This document shows positions 49,611 through 60,117 of a stretch of 64,000 nucleotides of DNA, piece after piece (the stretch's first letter is position 1; each line of letters starts with the position of its first letter). The notes beneath the pieces were generated by a model. That model did not search any database. It was not told where the DNA came from and worked only from the letters and a program-made list of their open reading frames with translations. Source of the stretch: Thermacetogenium phaeum DSM 12270 (GTDB lineage: Bacteria; Bacillota; DSM-12270; Thermacetogeniales; Thermacetogeniaceae); the NCBI RefSeq assembly GCF_000305935.1, contig NC_018870.1, positions 2,155,001 to 2,219,000 of the forward strand. Reading direction: 5' to 3'. A program made the position numbers and the translations under genes.

Positions 49611-52600
49611 GTTTCAATTCCTCATAGGTAGGCTGGAAACGGTGGTAAGTTGGGCTGGGCCTTTGTGGGATAGTGCGTTTCAATTCCTCATAGGTAGGCT
49701 GGAAACCTTTTGCGGAGCTTCCTATGAGTGGGCCATATCCGGGTTTCAATTCCTCATAGGTAGGCTGGAAACACAGGAACCATTTCGTCCGACATGGTCT
49801 CTACCTCCGTTTCAATTCCTCATAGGTAGGCTGGAAACGATCCCCCGCCCTCCGCTGCAGGCGGTGAACAGTGTGTTTCAATTCCTCATAGGTAGGCTGG
49901 AAACCAGAGAAAATCAGTAAAATCAAGGATTGACGGGGCTTTGTTTCAATTCCTCATAGGTAGGCTGGAAACTCTTAATTACTAGGCGTTGCCGCTGTCA
50001 CAACGCCGGTTTCAATTCCTCATAGGTAGGCTGGAAACCAAGTTGAGCCTGCTGGTACGCCGTCATATTCTGAGTTTCAATTCCTCATAGGTAGGCTGGA
50101 AACCCGGCAACAGGAAGCAGAAATCAAACCGGGGGAAAAAGGTTTCAATTCCTCATAGGTAGGCTGGAAACTGCCATCAAGCAGGGCCAGGACGCATGGA
50201 CGACCGGGGTTTCAATTCCTCATAGGTAGGCTGGAAACCGCGGAGCGAGTACGAGTTGAGAACCTATGTGGGCGTTTCAATTCCTCATAGGTAGGCTGGA
50301 AACTCGGCACCACGAACCCGGATTCGCCTTATCACTGGCGTTTCAATTCCTCATAGGTAGGCTGGAAACTCAACCTGGCGGTGGCGAAGAAGCTTGCCGG
50401 CTATCGTTTCAATTCCTCATAGGTAGGCTGGAAACGGTAGATGGGTGACGGTCAGCACCGGATAGGGCGATGGTTTCAATTCCTCATAGGTAGGCTGGAA
50501 ACCCGGCGTGGCCGGACACCGTGCCGGTTTTCTGTTCGGGTTTCAATTCCTCATAGGTAGGCTGGAAACGAGGGGATGAACCGGTTGGCAATCCGTAAAA
50601 GCTTGAGTTTCAATTCCTCATAGGTAGGCTGGAAACTAAATCAGCGCTTACTGGTAGACGCCTTTCTGAAAGCCAGTTTCAATTCCTCATAGGTAGGCTG
50701 GAAACATCCGCCGCAGCTACGAGGAGGAGGTGTGATGATGCGGGGTTTCAATTCCTCATAGGTAGGCTGGAAACCCTAAACGGTGATAGTTTATGAGGGT
50801 ACGGATACTGCGGTTTCAATTCCTCATAGGTAGGCTGGAAACTTGTCCACGCACCCGGAGGCCGTGCATGTCCTCGTAAGCTTGTTTCAATTCCTCATAG
50901 GTAGGCTGGAAACTACTATTGCTGGTATTATTCTTAAACACTGGAAAGGTTTCAATTCCTCATAGGTAGGCTGGAAACCGCGGAGCGAGTACGAGTTGAG
51001 AACCTATGTGGGCGTTTCAATTCCTCATAGGTAGGCTGGAAACTCGAGGAAGGCGGATGGCGCTGGGTTAGGGATGAGAGTTTCAATTCCTCATAGGTAG
51101 GCTGGAAACTCATTGAAAACGCCGTGGCTTTCTTGATGCTTTCTGGGTTTCAATTCCTCATAGGTAGGCTGGAAACGGGCAGGTGGCCCTGACAAAGAGG
51201 ACATCGACTGGGGGTTTCAATTCCTCATAGGTAGGCTGGAAACGGATGGCAGAAGTATACAAGCAACCGGCAGTTGCGGGTTTCAATTCCTCATAGGTAG
51301 GCTGGAAACCTGCATAGCCTTTTTCCACTCCGGCTCCAGCACTTCAGGTTTCAATTCCTCATAGGTAGGCTGGAAACCCAGGGTTCTTTGAGAACCTGGG
51401 GAGCATAGAGCCAGTTTCAATTCCTCATAGGTAGGCTGGAAACCCACTAGGTACTGCCCGAAACTTTTTGCTTCAGCTTGTTTCAATTCCTCATAGGTAG
51501 GCTGGAAACAAGCTCAGTTGCGAACGTATGACGGAGAGAATGCGGAGTTTCAATTCCTCATAGGTAGGCTGGAAACCTTATGTGCCGGGAGGTGGTGGCC
51601 GGTGGCGGAAGTGTTTCAATTCCTCATAGGTAGGCTGGAAACTTCAGTCCGGCCAGGAATTCCTTCCATCCTACACTGTGTTTCAATTCCTCATAGGTAG
51701 GCTGGAAACTCACCAGGTACTTCTTCGTGCCGCTCTCGCCGCCCTGTTTCAATTCCTCATAGGTAGGCTGGAAACCTGGATTGGCGAGGGCGAGGAAAAA
51801 CCGGAGACCGGCGGTTTCAATTCCTCATAGGTAGGCTGGAAACTGTTGAAACGGCTGCTCTGGAAGCACTTGAGATGATGTTTCAATTCCTCATAGGTAG
51901 GCTGGAAACGTTAGGAAACTTTATGGGGGGGGTGTCTGATGCCTAGTTTCAATTCCTCATAGGTAGGCTGGAAACGGATCCGGAAGTTAGTATCGGTGGT
52001 TAGGGGAATGGGTTTCAATTCCTCATAGGTAGGCTGGAAACACATGGGTAAGGTCTGGGCATTCGGTCCTGCTTTACTGTTTCAATTCCTCATAGGTAGG
52101 CTGGAAACTAATTGAGTACCTGCAGGCTATGGAGAACGGGGAAGGTTTCAATTCCTCATAGGTAGGCTGGAAACTCCTGAACATCTGGCCAGAAGCGCTG
52201 ACTTTATGATTGTTTCAATTCCTCATAGGTAGGCTGGAAACTTGCCAAAAACCTGCTTTCAGGCAAAGCTGATTACCAGTTTCAATTCCTCATAGGTAGG
52301 CTGGAAACCCAGGGTTCTTTGAGAACCTGGGGAGCATAGAGCCAGTTTCAATTCCTCATAGGTAGGCTGGAAACCGCTACTCGTCCTGCTCCTGCATGGA
52401 CGAGGACGAGGTTTCAATTCCTCATAGGTAGGCTGGAAACATATCTCATTTCTGGGTCTCTGGTGAGGCGACCGATGTTTCAATTCCTCATAGGTAGGCT
52501 GGAAACCGTATAGGAGATAGTGCCGTCTCCGCCCTCCGCGCTAGTTTCAATTCCTCATAGGTAGGCTGGAAACTTGAACGGATAGGTGGAGATACGCTTC

Positions 52601-55600
52601 CCCCGATTGGGTTTCAATTCCTCATAGGTAGGCTGGAAACGTTTAAAATGCGAAGAAAAGGAGGCCGAGCTTATGAGTTTCAATTCCTCATAGGTAGGCT
52701 GGAAACCCAAACAACCTAATCAGAAGTTACTCGATGAGGGTGTTTCAATTCCTCATAGGTAGGCTGGAAACTACTGATGAAATGCTAGATTATTGGGCAT
52801 CAAAACGCATGTTTCAATTCCTCATAGGTAGGCTGGAAACTTGGATAAGAAGTAGGGAAATAGTTTTAAGGATAGGGTTTCAATTCCTCATAGGTAGGCT
52901 GGAAACTCTCGAAAAAATCAGCCACTTTTTCAACAGGAAACGGTTTCAATTCCTCATAGGTAGGCTGGAAACTGCCGAAATGGATTTAGACCATAACCTG
53001 GTTATCACGTTTCAATTCCTCATAGGTAGGCTGGAAACGCCCAGATCGGAACCTGTCCCTCACCCCGGCTTGTGTTTCAATTCCTCATAGGTAGGCTGGA
53101 AACAGGGGTATTCTCCTGACGTTCTCGAGGAGGAGACTACGCGTTTCAATTCCTCATAGGTAGGCTGGAAACCAAAAAGGGGGATCGCAGACTATTCATA
53201 AAAAAACAAGTTTCAATTCCTCATAGGTAGGCTGGAAACTTCAACCTCGCGCCGCGCCTTCTCCTGCGCGGCCTGTTTCAATTCCTCATAGGTAGGCTGG
53301 AAACAGGCGGGAACTGTATCGTAGATATTTCTAGAGCCAGTTTCAATTCCTCATAGGTAGGCTGGAAACAAGGCGTTGACTATGCGGAGGTGGAGGAGTA
53401 CCTGCTGTTTCAATTCCTCATAGGTAGGCTGGAAACGCCGGTAACCTCTTGAGCGAGTGCCTTGTTACCTTTGTTTCAATTCCTCATAGGTAGGCTGGAA
53501 ACTAATTTGCAAACCCAAATGATGCTACCGTTTTAACCGTTTCAATTCCTCATAGGTAGGCTGGAAACCGGGATTTTGTGAGATGTGGACCCTGGGAGGG
53601 CCTGAGTTTCAATTCCTCATAGGTAGGCTGGAAACCGATAAGTTGATTTTTGAGTTTGAGGACCCAGTACCAAGTTTCAATTCCTCATAGGTAGGCTGGA
53701 AACGCCAAATGGAATACTTTCCGCATCGCTGGTCCTCCGTTTCAATTCCTCATAGGTAGGCTGGAAACCCGTATTAAGGGCACGCTCATAGTCCCGTGTG
53801 GCCAGTTTCAATTCCTCATAGGTAGGCTGGAAACTTTGTTCAAGTCCTTAAATTGCATCACACCACCACGTTTCAATTCCTCATAGGTAGGCTGGAAACC
53901 TTGGATTAAGACGAAAACAAAAAGCCCCGGCCTCTGTTTCAATTCCTCATAGGTAGGCTGGAAACGACCGGCGGCGAGGGGGTACCGGTGAAGAATGCGA
54001 TGTTTCAATTCCTCATAGGTAGGCTGGAAACATGAGAATTTGCCCGGTAGCATCGGAAACCAGTGCTTGTTTCAATTCCTCATAGGTAGGCTGGAAACCA
54101 GCGTTCTTCTTCTCCCACTCTACCCGGTACGCCTCGTTTCAATTCCTCATAGGTAGGCTGGAAACTTCTGGGCCTTTTCCATCACGCTCGCGAATTTCTC
54201 GTTTCAATTCCTCATAGGTAGGCTGGAAACGGCCGTAGCAACGAAAAACTGGTCAAGGACTTGATCGTTTCAATTCCTCATAGGTAGGCTGGAAACAATT
54301 ACACTTGAGGTTGACGAAGAAGATTTATTCCAAATGTTTCAATTCCTCATAGGTAGGCTGGAAACTTGATCAGAATATCGCCGAAGTCAAGCACACCGGG
54401 TTTCAATTCCTCATAGGTAGGCTGGAAACGAGCACGTCCTGGCCGCCGCCGGAAACAGATACGTTGTTTCAATTCCTCATAGGTAGGCTGGAAACTTCTC
54501 GGCCGGCAAAATTTCGATTTTACCCCTATCATGTTTCAATTCCTCATAGGTAGGCTGGAAACGCAGGTCGCAGGGTGACCGACGGCCAGCTTTTGTCGGT
54601 TTCAATTCCTCATAGGTAGGCTGGAAACGTCTTCTTCCAGATCTGCCGTGCCTCATCATCTAGCGTTTCAATTCCTCATAGGTAGGCTGGAAACGTGTTG
54701 AAATTCCTGGACGCCTTCTACTTCGGCGACGTTTCAATTCCTCATAGGTAGGCTGGAAACTAGCGGAAAGTGGACTGGTTGCAATTTCGATTGGCTGAGT
54801 TTCAATTCCTCATAGGTAGGCTGGAAACCATTATAATTCTTGCGTAGCTTTGCGCCGCCTTGACAGTTTCAATTCCTCATAGGTAGGCTGGAAACGTTAC
54901 GGCCCCAATTTTGAGCCGTTTTACACGGATTTGTTTCAATTCCTCATAGGTAGGCTGGAAACGTGGGTCAAGGCCAACCCGGTTCTGCAGGAGGACAACG
55001 TTTCAATTCCTCATAGGTAGGCTGGAAACGCGTACGTGCAGTCATAGTCATCATCATAATCAGTGTTTCAATTCCTCATAGGTAGGCTGGAAACGGTGTA
55101 ATGTGAGAATAGGTTTAGATTATAGGATTAGTTTCAATTCCTCATAGGTAGGCTGGAAACCCTGCAAACCTTCTACCACCGGCACCTCATCACTGGGTTT
55201 CAATTCCTCATAGGTAGGCTGGAAACAAACAAACTGCTCTATTTTCTTTTCTTCCATTTTATGTTTCAATTCCTCATAGGTAGGCTGGAAACGGCACTTG
55301 GCACATGATCAACGTCAAGCCCGACATCGGTTTCAATTCCTCATAGGTAGGCTGGAAACGAAGGGGAGGCTGAATTATATGACGCTGGATGAATATGTTT
55401 CAATTCCTCATAGGTAGGCTGGAAACCCGGGATTGTGGACTGTTGGATTTTATGACCCAAATGGGTTTCAATTCCTCATAGGTAGGCTGGAAACTATATG
55501 TCAGTAGTATTATCGGTGCGGCCAAGAAGAGTTTCAATTCCTCATAGGTAGGCTGGAAACGCAACACGCCCTAGGTACATAAAATATCTACATTTTTGTT

Positions 55601-56549
55601 TCAATTCCTCATAGGTAGGCTGGAAACCGGTTATGATGCCTGGCTGGTCGAGACCGAGGGGGGTTTCAATTCCTCATAGGTAGGCTGGAAACTCCACTAT
55701 CCGTGTAAGAATGTTGAGATGTGCTGCGTTTCAATTCCTCATAGGTAGGCTGGAAACACAGTCATACCTAGACATACTACACGGGCGCATCTGTTTCAAT
55801 TCCTCATAGGTAGGCTGGAAACGCAATCATCCAAACATCAATATGGTGCTAACAGACTGTTTCAATTCCTCATAGGTAGGCTGGAAACTAGAAAGCGACC
55901 TGGTGCTGTTGAGGTATCTGAAGGGTTTCAATTCCTCATAGGTAGGCTGGAAACCCTCCCAGTATAGCTCGGCTACTGCGATGAAATCACGTTTCAATTC
56001 CTCATAGGTAGGCTGGAAACTTTCCCACAAAGATAAAGCTGAGCGGGAAATATTGTTTCAATTCCTCATAGGTAGGCTGGAAACTCCCACCCCTTTTAAT
56101 AATAGGGAGCCTGCTTTTCCTGTTTCAATTCCTCATAGGTAGGCTGGAAACCCTTACAGGTATCGCATTAACCTTCCTCAAACCCTCGTTTCAATTCCTC
56201 ATAGGTAGGCTGGAAACGCTCTTCGGATTTGACCATCCAGTCCCTACTGTTGAAGTTTCAATTCCTCATAGGTAGGCTGGAAACTTAGGTAAAAAGGTGG
56301 TCTTCTAGTTCCAGAAATTCGTTTCAATTCCTCATAGGTAGGCTGGAAACGTGCGAGGTAAATGTTAGGAGCAGATTGATAGTTTTGTTTCAATTCCTCA
56401 TAGGTAGGCTGGAAACATGCTCCTAGGTATGGATGTGGTGAAAGATGACATGGTTTCAATTCCTCATAGGTAGGCTGGAAACTTGCACCTCCCACCTTGC
56501 GGCCACGCCGTTGGCATCGGTTTCAATTCCTCATAGGTAGGCTGGAAAC
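49611..56549 (-). CRISPR. CRISPR array, 105 repeats / 104 spacers, type I-B-like
   Basis: I located 105 copies of a 30-bp repeat that begins GTTTCAATTCC and ends GGTAGGCTGGAAAC on the + strand, with spacers mostly 34-39 nt (one of 41). I saw no variant repeats in the array. Read on the minus strand the repeat ends ATTGAAAC, the 5' handle of type I-B (and some type III) crRNAs, so transcription is probably right to left, with the leader at the right. Two spacers occur twice. A 7-nt repeat stub (TGGAAAC, 49568-49574) plus a 36-nt spacer precede repeat 1, so the array once extended further left. No cas gene lies in the window. Confidence 0.98.
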
Positions 56550-56720
56550 CAGTTCGGGGCGCACGAATACAGCCTCTTCATTCTGGCTGTTTTCTGGATG
56601 GTGCCTCCAGTTCGGAAGCCCGACACACCGATAGCCCGCGTTTTGCGTCAGTTTACACTCTTCAGCATGTTGTCGTCGATCCCCAGTGCTTTTTGCATTA
56701 TTGGACATCGACGACAATTT
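56550..56720 (-). promoter_or_regulatory. Probable CRISPR leader
   Basis: The sequence right of the last repeat, read on the minus strand, leads into the array. It contains an inverted repeat TTGTCGTCGAT ... ATCGACGACAA (about 56668-56717) around an A-rich AATGCAAAAAGCA segment. Its side agrees with the direction implied by the ATTGAAAC handle. A frame at 56523-56717 looks non-coding. Confidence 0.55.
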
Positions 56721-56901
56721 CCCTGCCGGAGTTCGAAATTTTACAAAGGAACAAACATCTACAACGCCAGAACGAAGATCGCGGAGGGAGAAAAAAGGCG
56801 TCCACTCAGGGCTGATACCAGAAAGGGGTCGGTCCGCGGGGCAGACGTGAGGGGCTGGGAACTTGCCTCATCGCACGCAACAAGGCGATACCCGCTTTGG
56901 T

Positions 56902-57074
56902 TCTCCATCCCTTGCAGGCAGGCCGGAAACTTTAGGCATCTCAGCGAGGCGCACGACAGCTATTCGGTTTGATCCCTCGTAGGTAAGCTGGAAACAGAGG
57001 AGGTTTGCAGCAGGTTACCATGAAACCGTGTAACACTCTCGAGATTTTGATCCCTCGTAGGCAGGGCAAGAAAC
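56902..57074 (-). repeat. Three degenerate CRISPR repeats
   Basis: Near 56902-56930 (GCAGGCAGGCCGGAAAC), 56966-56994 (TCCCTCGTAGGTAAGCTGGAAAC with changes) and 57045-57074 (ATCCCTCGTAGGCAGG ... AAGAAAC) the sequence resembles the array repeat at spacings of about 64 and 80 bp. They lie upstream of the leader and look like the decayed end of another array. No gene is seen in 56721-57200. Confidence 0.7.
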
Positions 57075-57201
57075 TTCCTGCAGTATGCGCGGGTTATCGC
57101 AAATCGCGGCGGTTCCAACCCCTTGGAGCTAACCTATAAGCATTTTTCGACACAAATGCAAGAAAATCCTTCCTGTTGTTCCTATCCTTTGAAGATTCGA
57201 T

Positions 57202-57231
57202 CTGCACATTCTGTGCAGAATGTGCTATCAT
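57202..57231 (+). promoter_or_regulatory. Promoter/operator of the toxin-antitoxin pair
   Basis: A palindrome CTGCACA-ttc-TGTGCAG (57202-57218) overlaps a weak -35 (TGCACA) placed 17 bp before an extended -10, TGCTATCAT (57223-57231). This fits autorepression by the antitoxin. Confidence 0.65.
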
Positions 57232-57251
57232 GAAGGTAAGAGGTGAGGCTG

Positions 57252-57671
57252 ATGCTGGAAGAATTGAAGTTTACCGAAGCCCGCGGCGGCTTCTCGGCTC
57301 TTTACAACAGAGTCTTCAACCACTACCGGCCGGTGATCATCAGGCGCAGGCAGGCGGAAGAGGTCCTGGTCCTGCGAGCCGATCTCCAGAAGCTGCTCCT
57401 GGAAAAGTACAGGCTCAAACCGGAGGTCATTCGGGAAGAGGACGGATCTGTCACCCTTGCCCTGGATGAGCTCGAGCTTTACGCCAACGGCCGGACGGTG
57501 GAAGAGGCCACGCAGGAACTGGTCCAGGACCTGAAGTTCTATGCCCAGGACTACCTCGAACGCTCCCAGCTTTTCATCAATGCTCCCAACCGGCGGGCGC
57601 ACTTCCCGTACATCCTGCGCGTACTGCTCTGCGACAGCGACGAGGAAATCCGGAGCCTGCTGGAGATCTGA
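57252..57671 (+). CDS. Phd/YefM-like antitoxin
   Basis: 139 aa. The N-terminal EARGGFSALYNRVFNHYRPVIIRRR ... EEVLVLRADL is the Phd/YefM DNA-binding pattern. The C-terminal half (DELELYANGRTVEEATQELV) would neutralise the toxin. ATG 57252 is preferred over a GTG three codons upstream because GAGGTGAGG precedes it. The toxin gene follows after 2 bp. A palindromic operator lies in the promoter. Confidence 0.75.
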   Translation: MLEELKFTEARGGFSALYNRVFNHYRPVIIRRRQAEEVLVLRADLQKLLLEKYRLKPEVIREEDGSVTLALDELELYANGRTVEEATQELVQDLKFYAQDYLERSQLFINAPNRRAHFPYILRVLLCDSDEEIRSLLEI

Positions 57672-57673
57672 AA

Positions 57674-57898
57674 ATGCCCCCTAAGTTTGGGGACTTGAAG
57701 CGATACTGCGAAAAGAACGGTTGGGTGCTGGTCCGAAGCAGCGACCACTGGTACTATGAGAATGTCCTGGCCGAGGGAACCGTGCTTCGGACGAAGGTGA
57801 GCCGAGCGGTACACAAAGAAATTCCGAAGCAGTTGTGGCAGAGGATTCTCAAAAAACAGCTGAAGATAACTGAAAAAGAGTTTTGGGAGTCTCTTTGA
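57674..57898 (+). CDS. HicA-like toxin
   Basis: 74 aa. The start KFGDLKRYCEKNGWVLVRSSDHWYYEN resembles HicA/YcfA mRNA interferases (dsRBD-like fold with a G-S-x-H active-site region; here RSSDHWYY). The usual Gly is changed to Ser. It follows an antitoxin of the Phd type rather than HicB, an uncommon pairing. An inactive relative cannot be excluded. Confidence 0.65.
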   Translation: MPPKFGDLKRYCEKNGWVLVRSSDHWYYENVLAEGTVLRTKVSRAVHKEIPKQLWQRILKKQLKITEKEFWESL

Positions 57899-58029
57899 AG
57901 CATTTTCTTTTCGTGTTCATCCTGATACCCTCTCAGCAGCATCCATCCCGCCGGAAGGGATGCCCCTGAAACCTCACTTCTCCGTCGTGGCCCGCACAAT
58001 AACGACAAGGTAACACCCGCAGTGCAGCG

Positions 58030-58140
58030 AGACAATGCGCCTGCTCGCCTAGAAGGATGTTGACCAGGAGTGGGCTCAAAGGTCCGCCCTGGGGCGTCCC
58101 CCAGGAGGGGTGGATACATCATGATGGCGTGATTTTCGGC
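58030..58140 (-). pseudogene. Fragment of a group II intron reverse transcriptase
   Basis: The minus strand encodes GTPQGGPLSPLLVNILL, the conserved RT motif around the catalytic fingers/palm of intron-encoded LtrA-like proteins, embedded in sequence without a continuing frame. Surrounding positions 57905-58253 also lack an intact gene. It is a scar of an intron or its maturase next to the IS element. Confidence 0.75.
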
Positions 58141-58254
58141 AACAAGATCGTCGGCAAGAATATCCCCTGCGCAATTGATGACGCGTCGGTTGATTCTGTT
58201 ATGCCTCACGTAGCCCCAAGGTTCATGGGTAATGAGATGTTCCTTCTCGTGACA

Positions 58255-59622
58255 TCCTCCCCTCAATGAATTGAGGGGCATCCTCAAGCGCGGGATGGCA
58301 GCTTTCGCCGCAGGTTAGCCAGCATTCTCCGGATGATCCGGATCATCACCTTGGCCTTAAGGGGTGTCACACTCCCCTTTCTCGCAGGGTCATGCCCCGA
58401 GAGCATCGAGCGCTCTAGCGGCTATGTTTATAGCTCCAACTCTGTCCGCATCAGACTGGTAGCCGCATTTCGTGCATTTGAACCAGCCCTGCTTCTTCCG
58501 ATTGTAGCGGGAAACATTCCCGCACTTGGGGCATGTCTTAGAAGTCTCCTTGGGATCGACGTAGATTACGGGCACGCCTTGAAGCGCAGCTTTATACTCG
58601 ATGAACGAGGCCAGCTCCCGGAAGTTCCAGCCCGACATCATCCGGTTGAACTTCTTGGATCCTTTGGTCCGTTCCCGGATGCCCAGCAGGTTTTCCAATG
58701 CAATCGCCTTGCTTTCAGCTTTCGCGATCTCGACAATACGCTTGGAAATACAGTGGTTGATATACCGCATCCATCTTCGTTCACGACCTGCTTCTTTCTT
58801 GACACGGGACAGTCTCCCTACCTGCTGGAGCGCTTTCCGCCGTTCTGCCCAACGCTCTTTTCGCCACCTTATCTGGCGGCCATCAAAGAAGATGTTGTTG
58901 GACAGCACAGCCAGTTTGACAATACCGAAATCGACCCCAATAATGCCGCCCGGCTCCTTATAGGATGTTTTATAAACCAGTGATTTTTATAAACCAGTGA
59001 TATTGAAACGTACCATTCACCACTCTCCCTCTGCCATATCTCCATAGACCCCTGTCGACAGGAACCTCCTGCCAGGTCTTGGAGCCTTCTGGCGTGGTAC
59101 TCAGAAGCAGCAAGAGGCATGGTTATCTGGCTTCTGCCGGAGGAGACGGGAAACTTGATAACCCATGTTCCCGATGGTAGCTGGTGAAGAGAGTAGCAGT
59201 CCTGCCGCACCATTACCGGAATTGTTTTCTCAAACTTAGGTGGGCCGGCCTTTTTGCCCCTGCGCTTTGGGAAAGAGAGGAGCGCTTGGCGGATAACACT
59301 TTGAGCATGGCGCACTGGAGCGTGCCCCGGTTAAGGTCGAAGAGGTCACGCGCTCGCTGGTAGGTTTCCCGGTTTAACCGGGTACGGCTGGTAGTATTGA
59401 GAATTTCTGCTTGTTCCAGAAACCAGGCACATGCTTGCCTGTAGCTTTCTAGCATTCGGCTCATTTTCTCCAGTTTGCCTTTGTTGGGCTTAAGGAGCTT
59501 GACTCTTAGAGTTACCGTCTGCATTTGGGCCTCTCCTCCGGTTTGCTTAAACTATAGCACAACCGGAAGTATAAACCAAGCCGCCATTCATCCCTTGATT
59601 GAAATCAGGGGCATTCTGGCAG
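58255..59622 (-). mobile_element. IS605-group, TnpB-only (IS1341-like) element, copy B
   Basis: About 1.37 kb bounded by subterminal hairpins: right end CCCCTCAATgaATTGAGGGG (58262-58281) and left end CCCTTGATtgaaATCAGGGG (near 59591-59612). It carries only tnpB, with no tnpA transposase. The left end interrupts a VanW-like gene remnant. The sequence between tnpB and the right end is where a TnpB-guiding omega-RNA would be encoded. Confidence 0.8.
58390..59524 (-). pseudogene. TnpB RNA-guided nuclease gene, frameshifted
   Basis: Three overlapping frames together cover a full TnpB of about 375 aa: N-terminus MQTVTLRVKLLKPNKGKLEK (59524), the middle with KAGPPKFEKTIPV, and the C-terminus with RuvC motifs GGIIGVDFGIVKLAV (D), KAIALENLLG (E) and QSDADRVGAIN (D) plus the CPKC/CTKC zinc finger. 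One shift lies near 59290. The other is a 17-bp perfect tandem duplication (58968-58984 / 58985-59001) whose removal restores the frame. All catalytic residues are otherwise intact, so inactivation looks recent. Confidence 0.88.
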
Positions 59623-59624
59623 GA

Positions 59625-59824
59625 AATTTGTAAACCTGGTATGTATATAATATGGGTCGATCCGACCGCCATTCACCGCACAAATGAGTGTCGGTCAGCC
59701 AGAGGCGCAGGTAAAAGGTCTGGTTGGTGTCGTTTCTGACCTGAAGGTCAATATAGTTAAAGAAAACAGTAGCGCCACTCCCAAAGGGGTTTTTAGCTGG
59801 GCAGGAGGCAACATCCGTATCCAT
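59625..59824 (-). pseudogene. VanW-like gene fragment
   Basis: The frame NPFGSGATVFFNYIDLQVRNDTNQ ... WLTDTHLCGEWRSDRP ... YTYQVYK matches the C-terminal part of VanW-family proteins. It is cut at its 3' side by the IS605-type left end. The N-terminal part is missing. The stretch 59825-60117 holds a hairpin GCCATTC ... GAATGGC (59884-59921) and no gene. Confidence 0.7.
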
Positions 59825-60117
59825 TTAAGAATCCGCTACCCAACTTCAGCGGAGTATGAAAAAGAATTTTTACAAAACTTCCGCCATTCATCTCCCGGTT
59901 GGATACCGGGAAACGAATGGCAGCCGGTTATTTTTCCGGTGGTCGTGCTCTCTATGAGCGATTAGAACGGATACTGCCACCAAAAAACAAGCAAGATCAA
60001 GGGAGTATCAAGGGATAAAGGGTTTTCCCTACGGCCGGTGTCAGGCGGGCTGCAAGGTTATATTTGATGCTTCAGCAAAATAACTTTAACTAGAATACTT
60101 TTCAGGAGGCTGAAGCG

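Noticed and set aside
49531-56495. Frames with recurring FQFLIGRLET or FQPTYEELK peptides
   Set aside because: These are translations of the CRISPR repeat in two frames, not tandem-repeat proteins.
56523-56717. A 64-aa minus-strand frame at the CRISPR right end
   Set aside because: It runs into the last repeat and has no domain; the region is better explained as the array leader.
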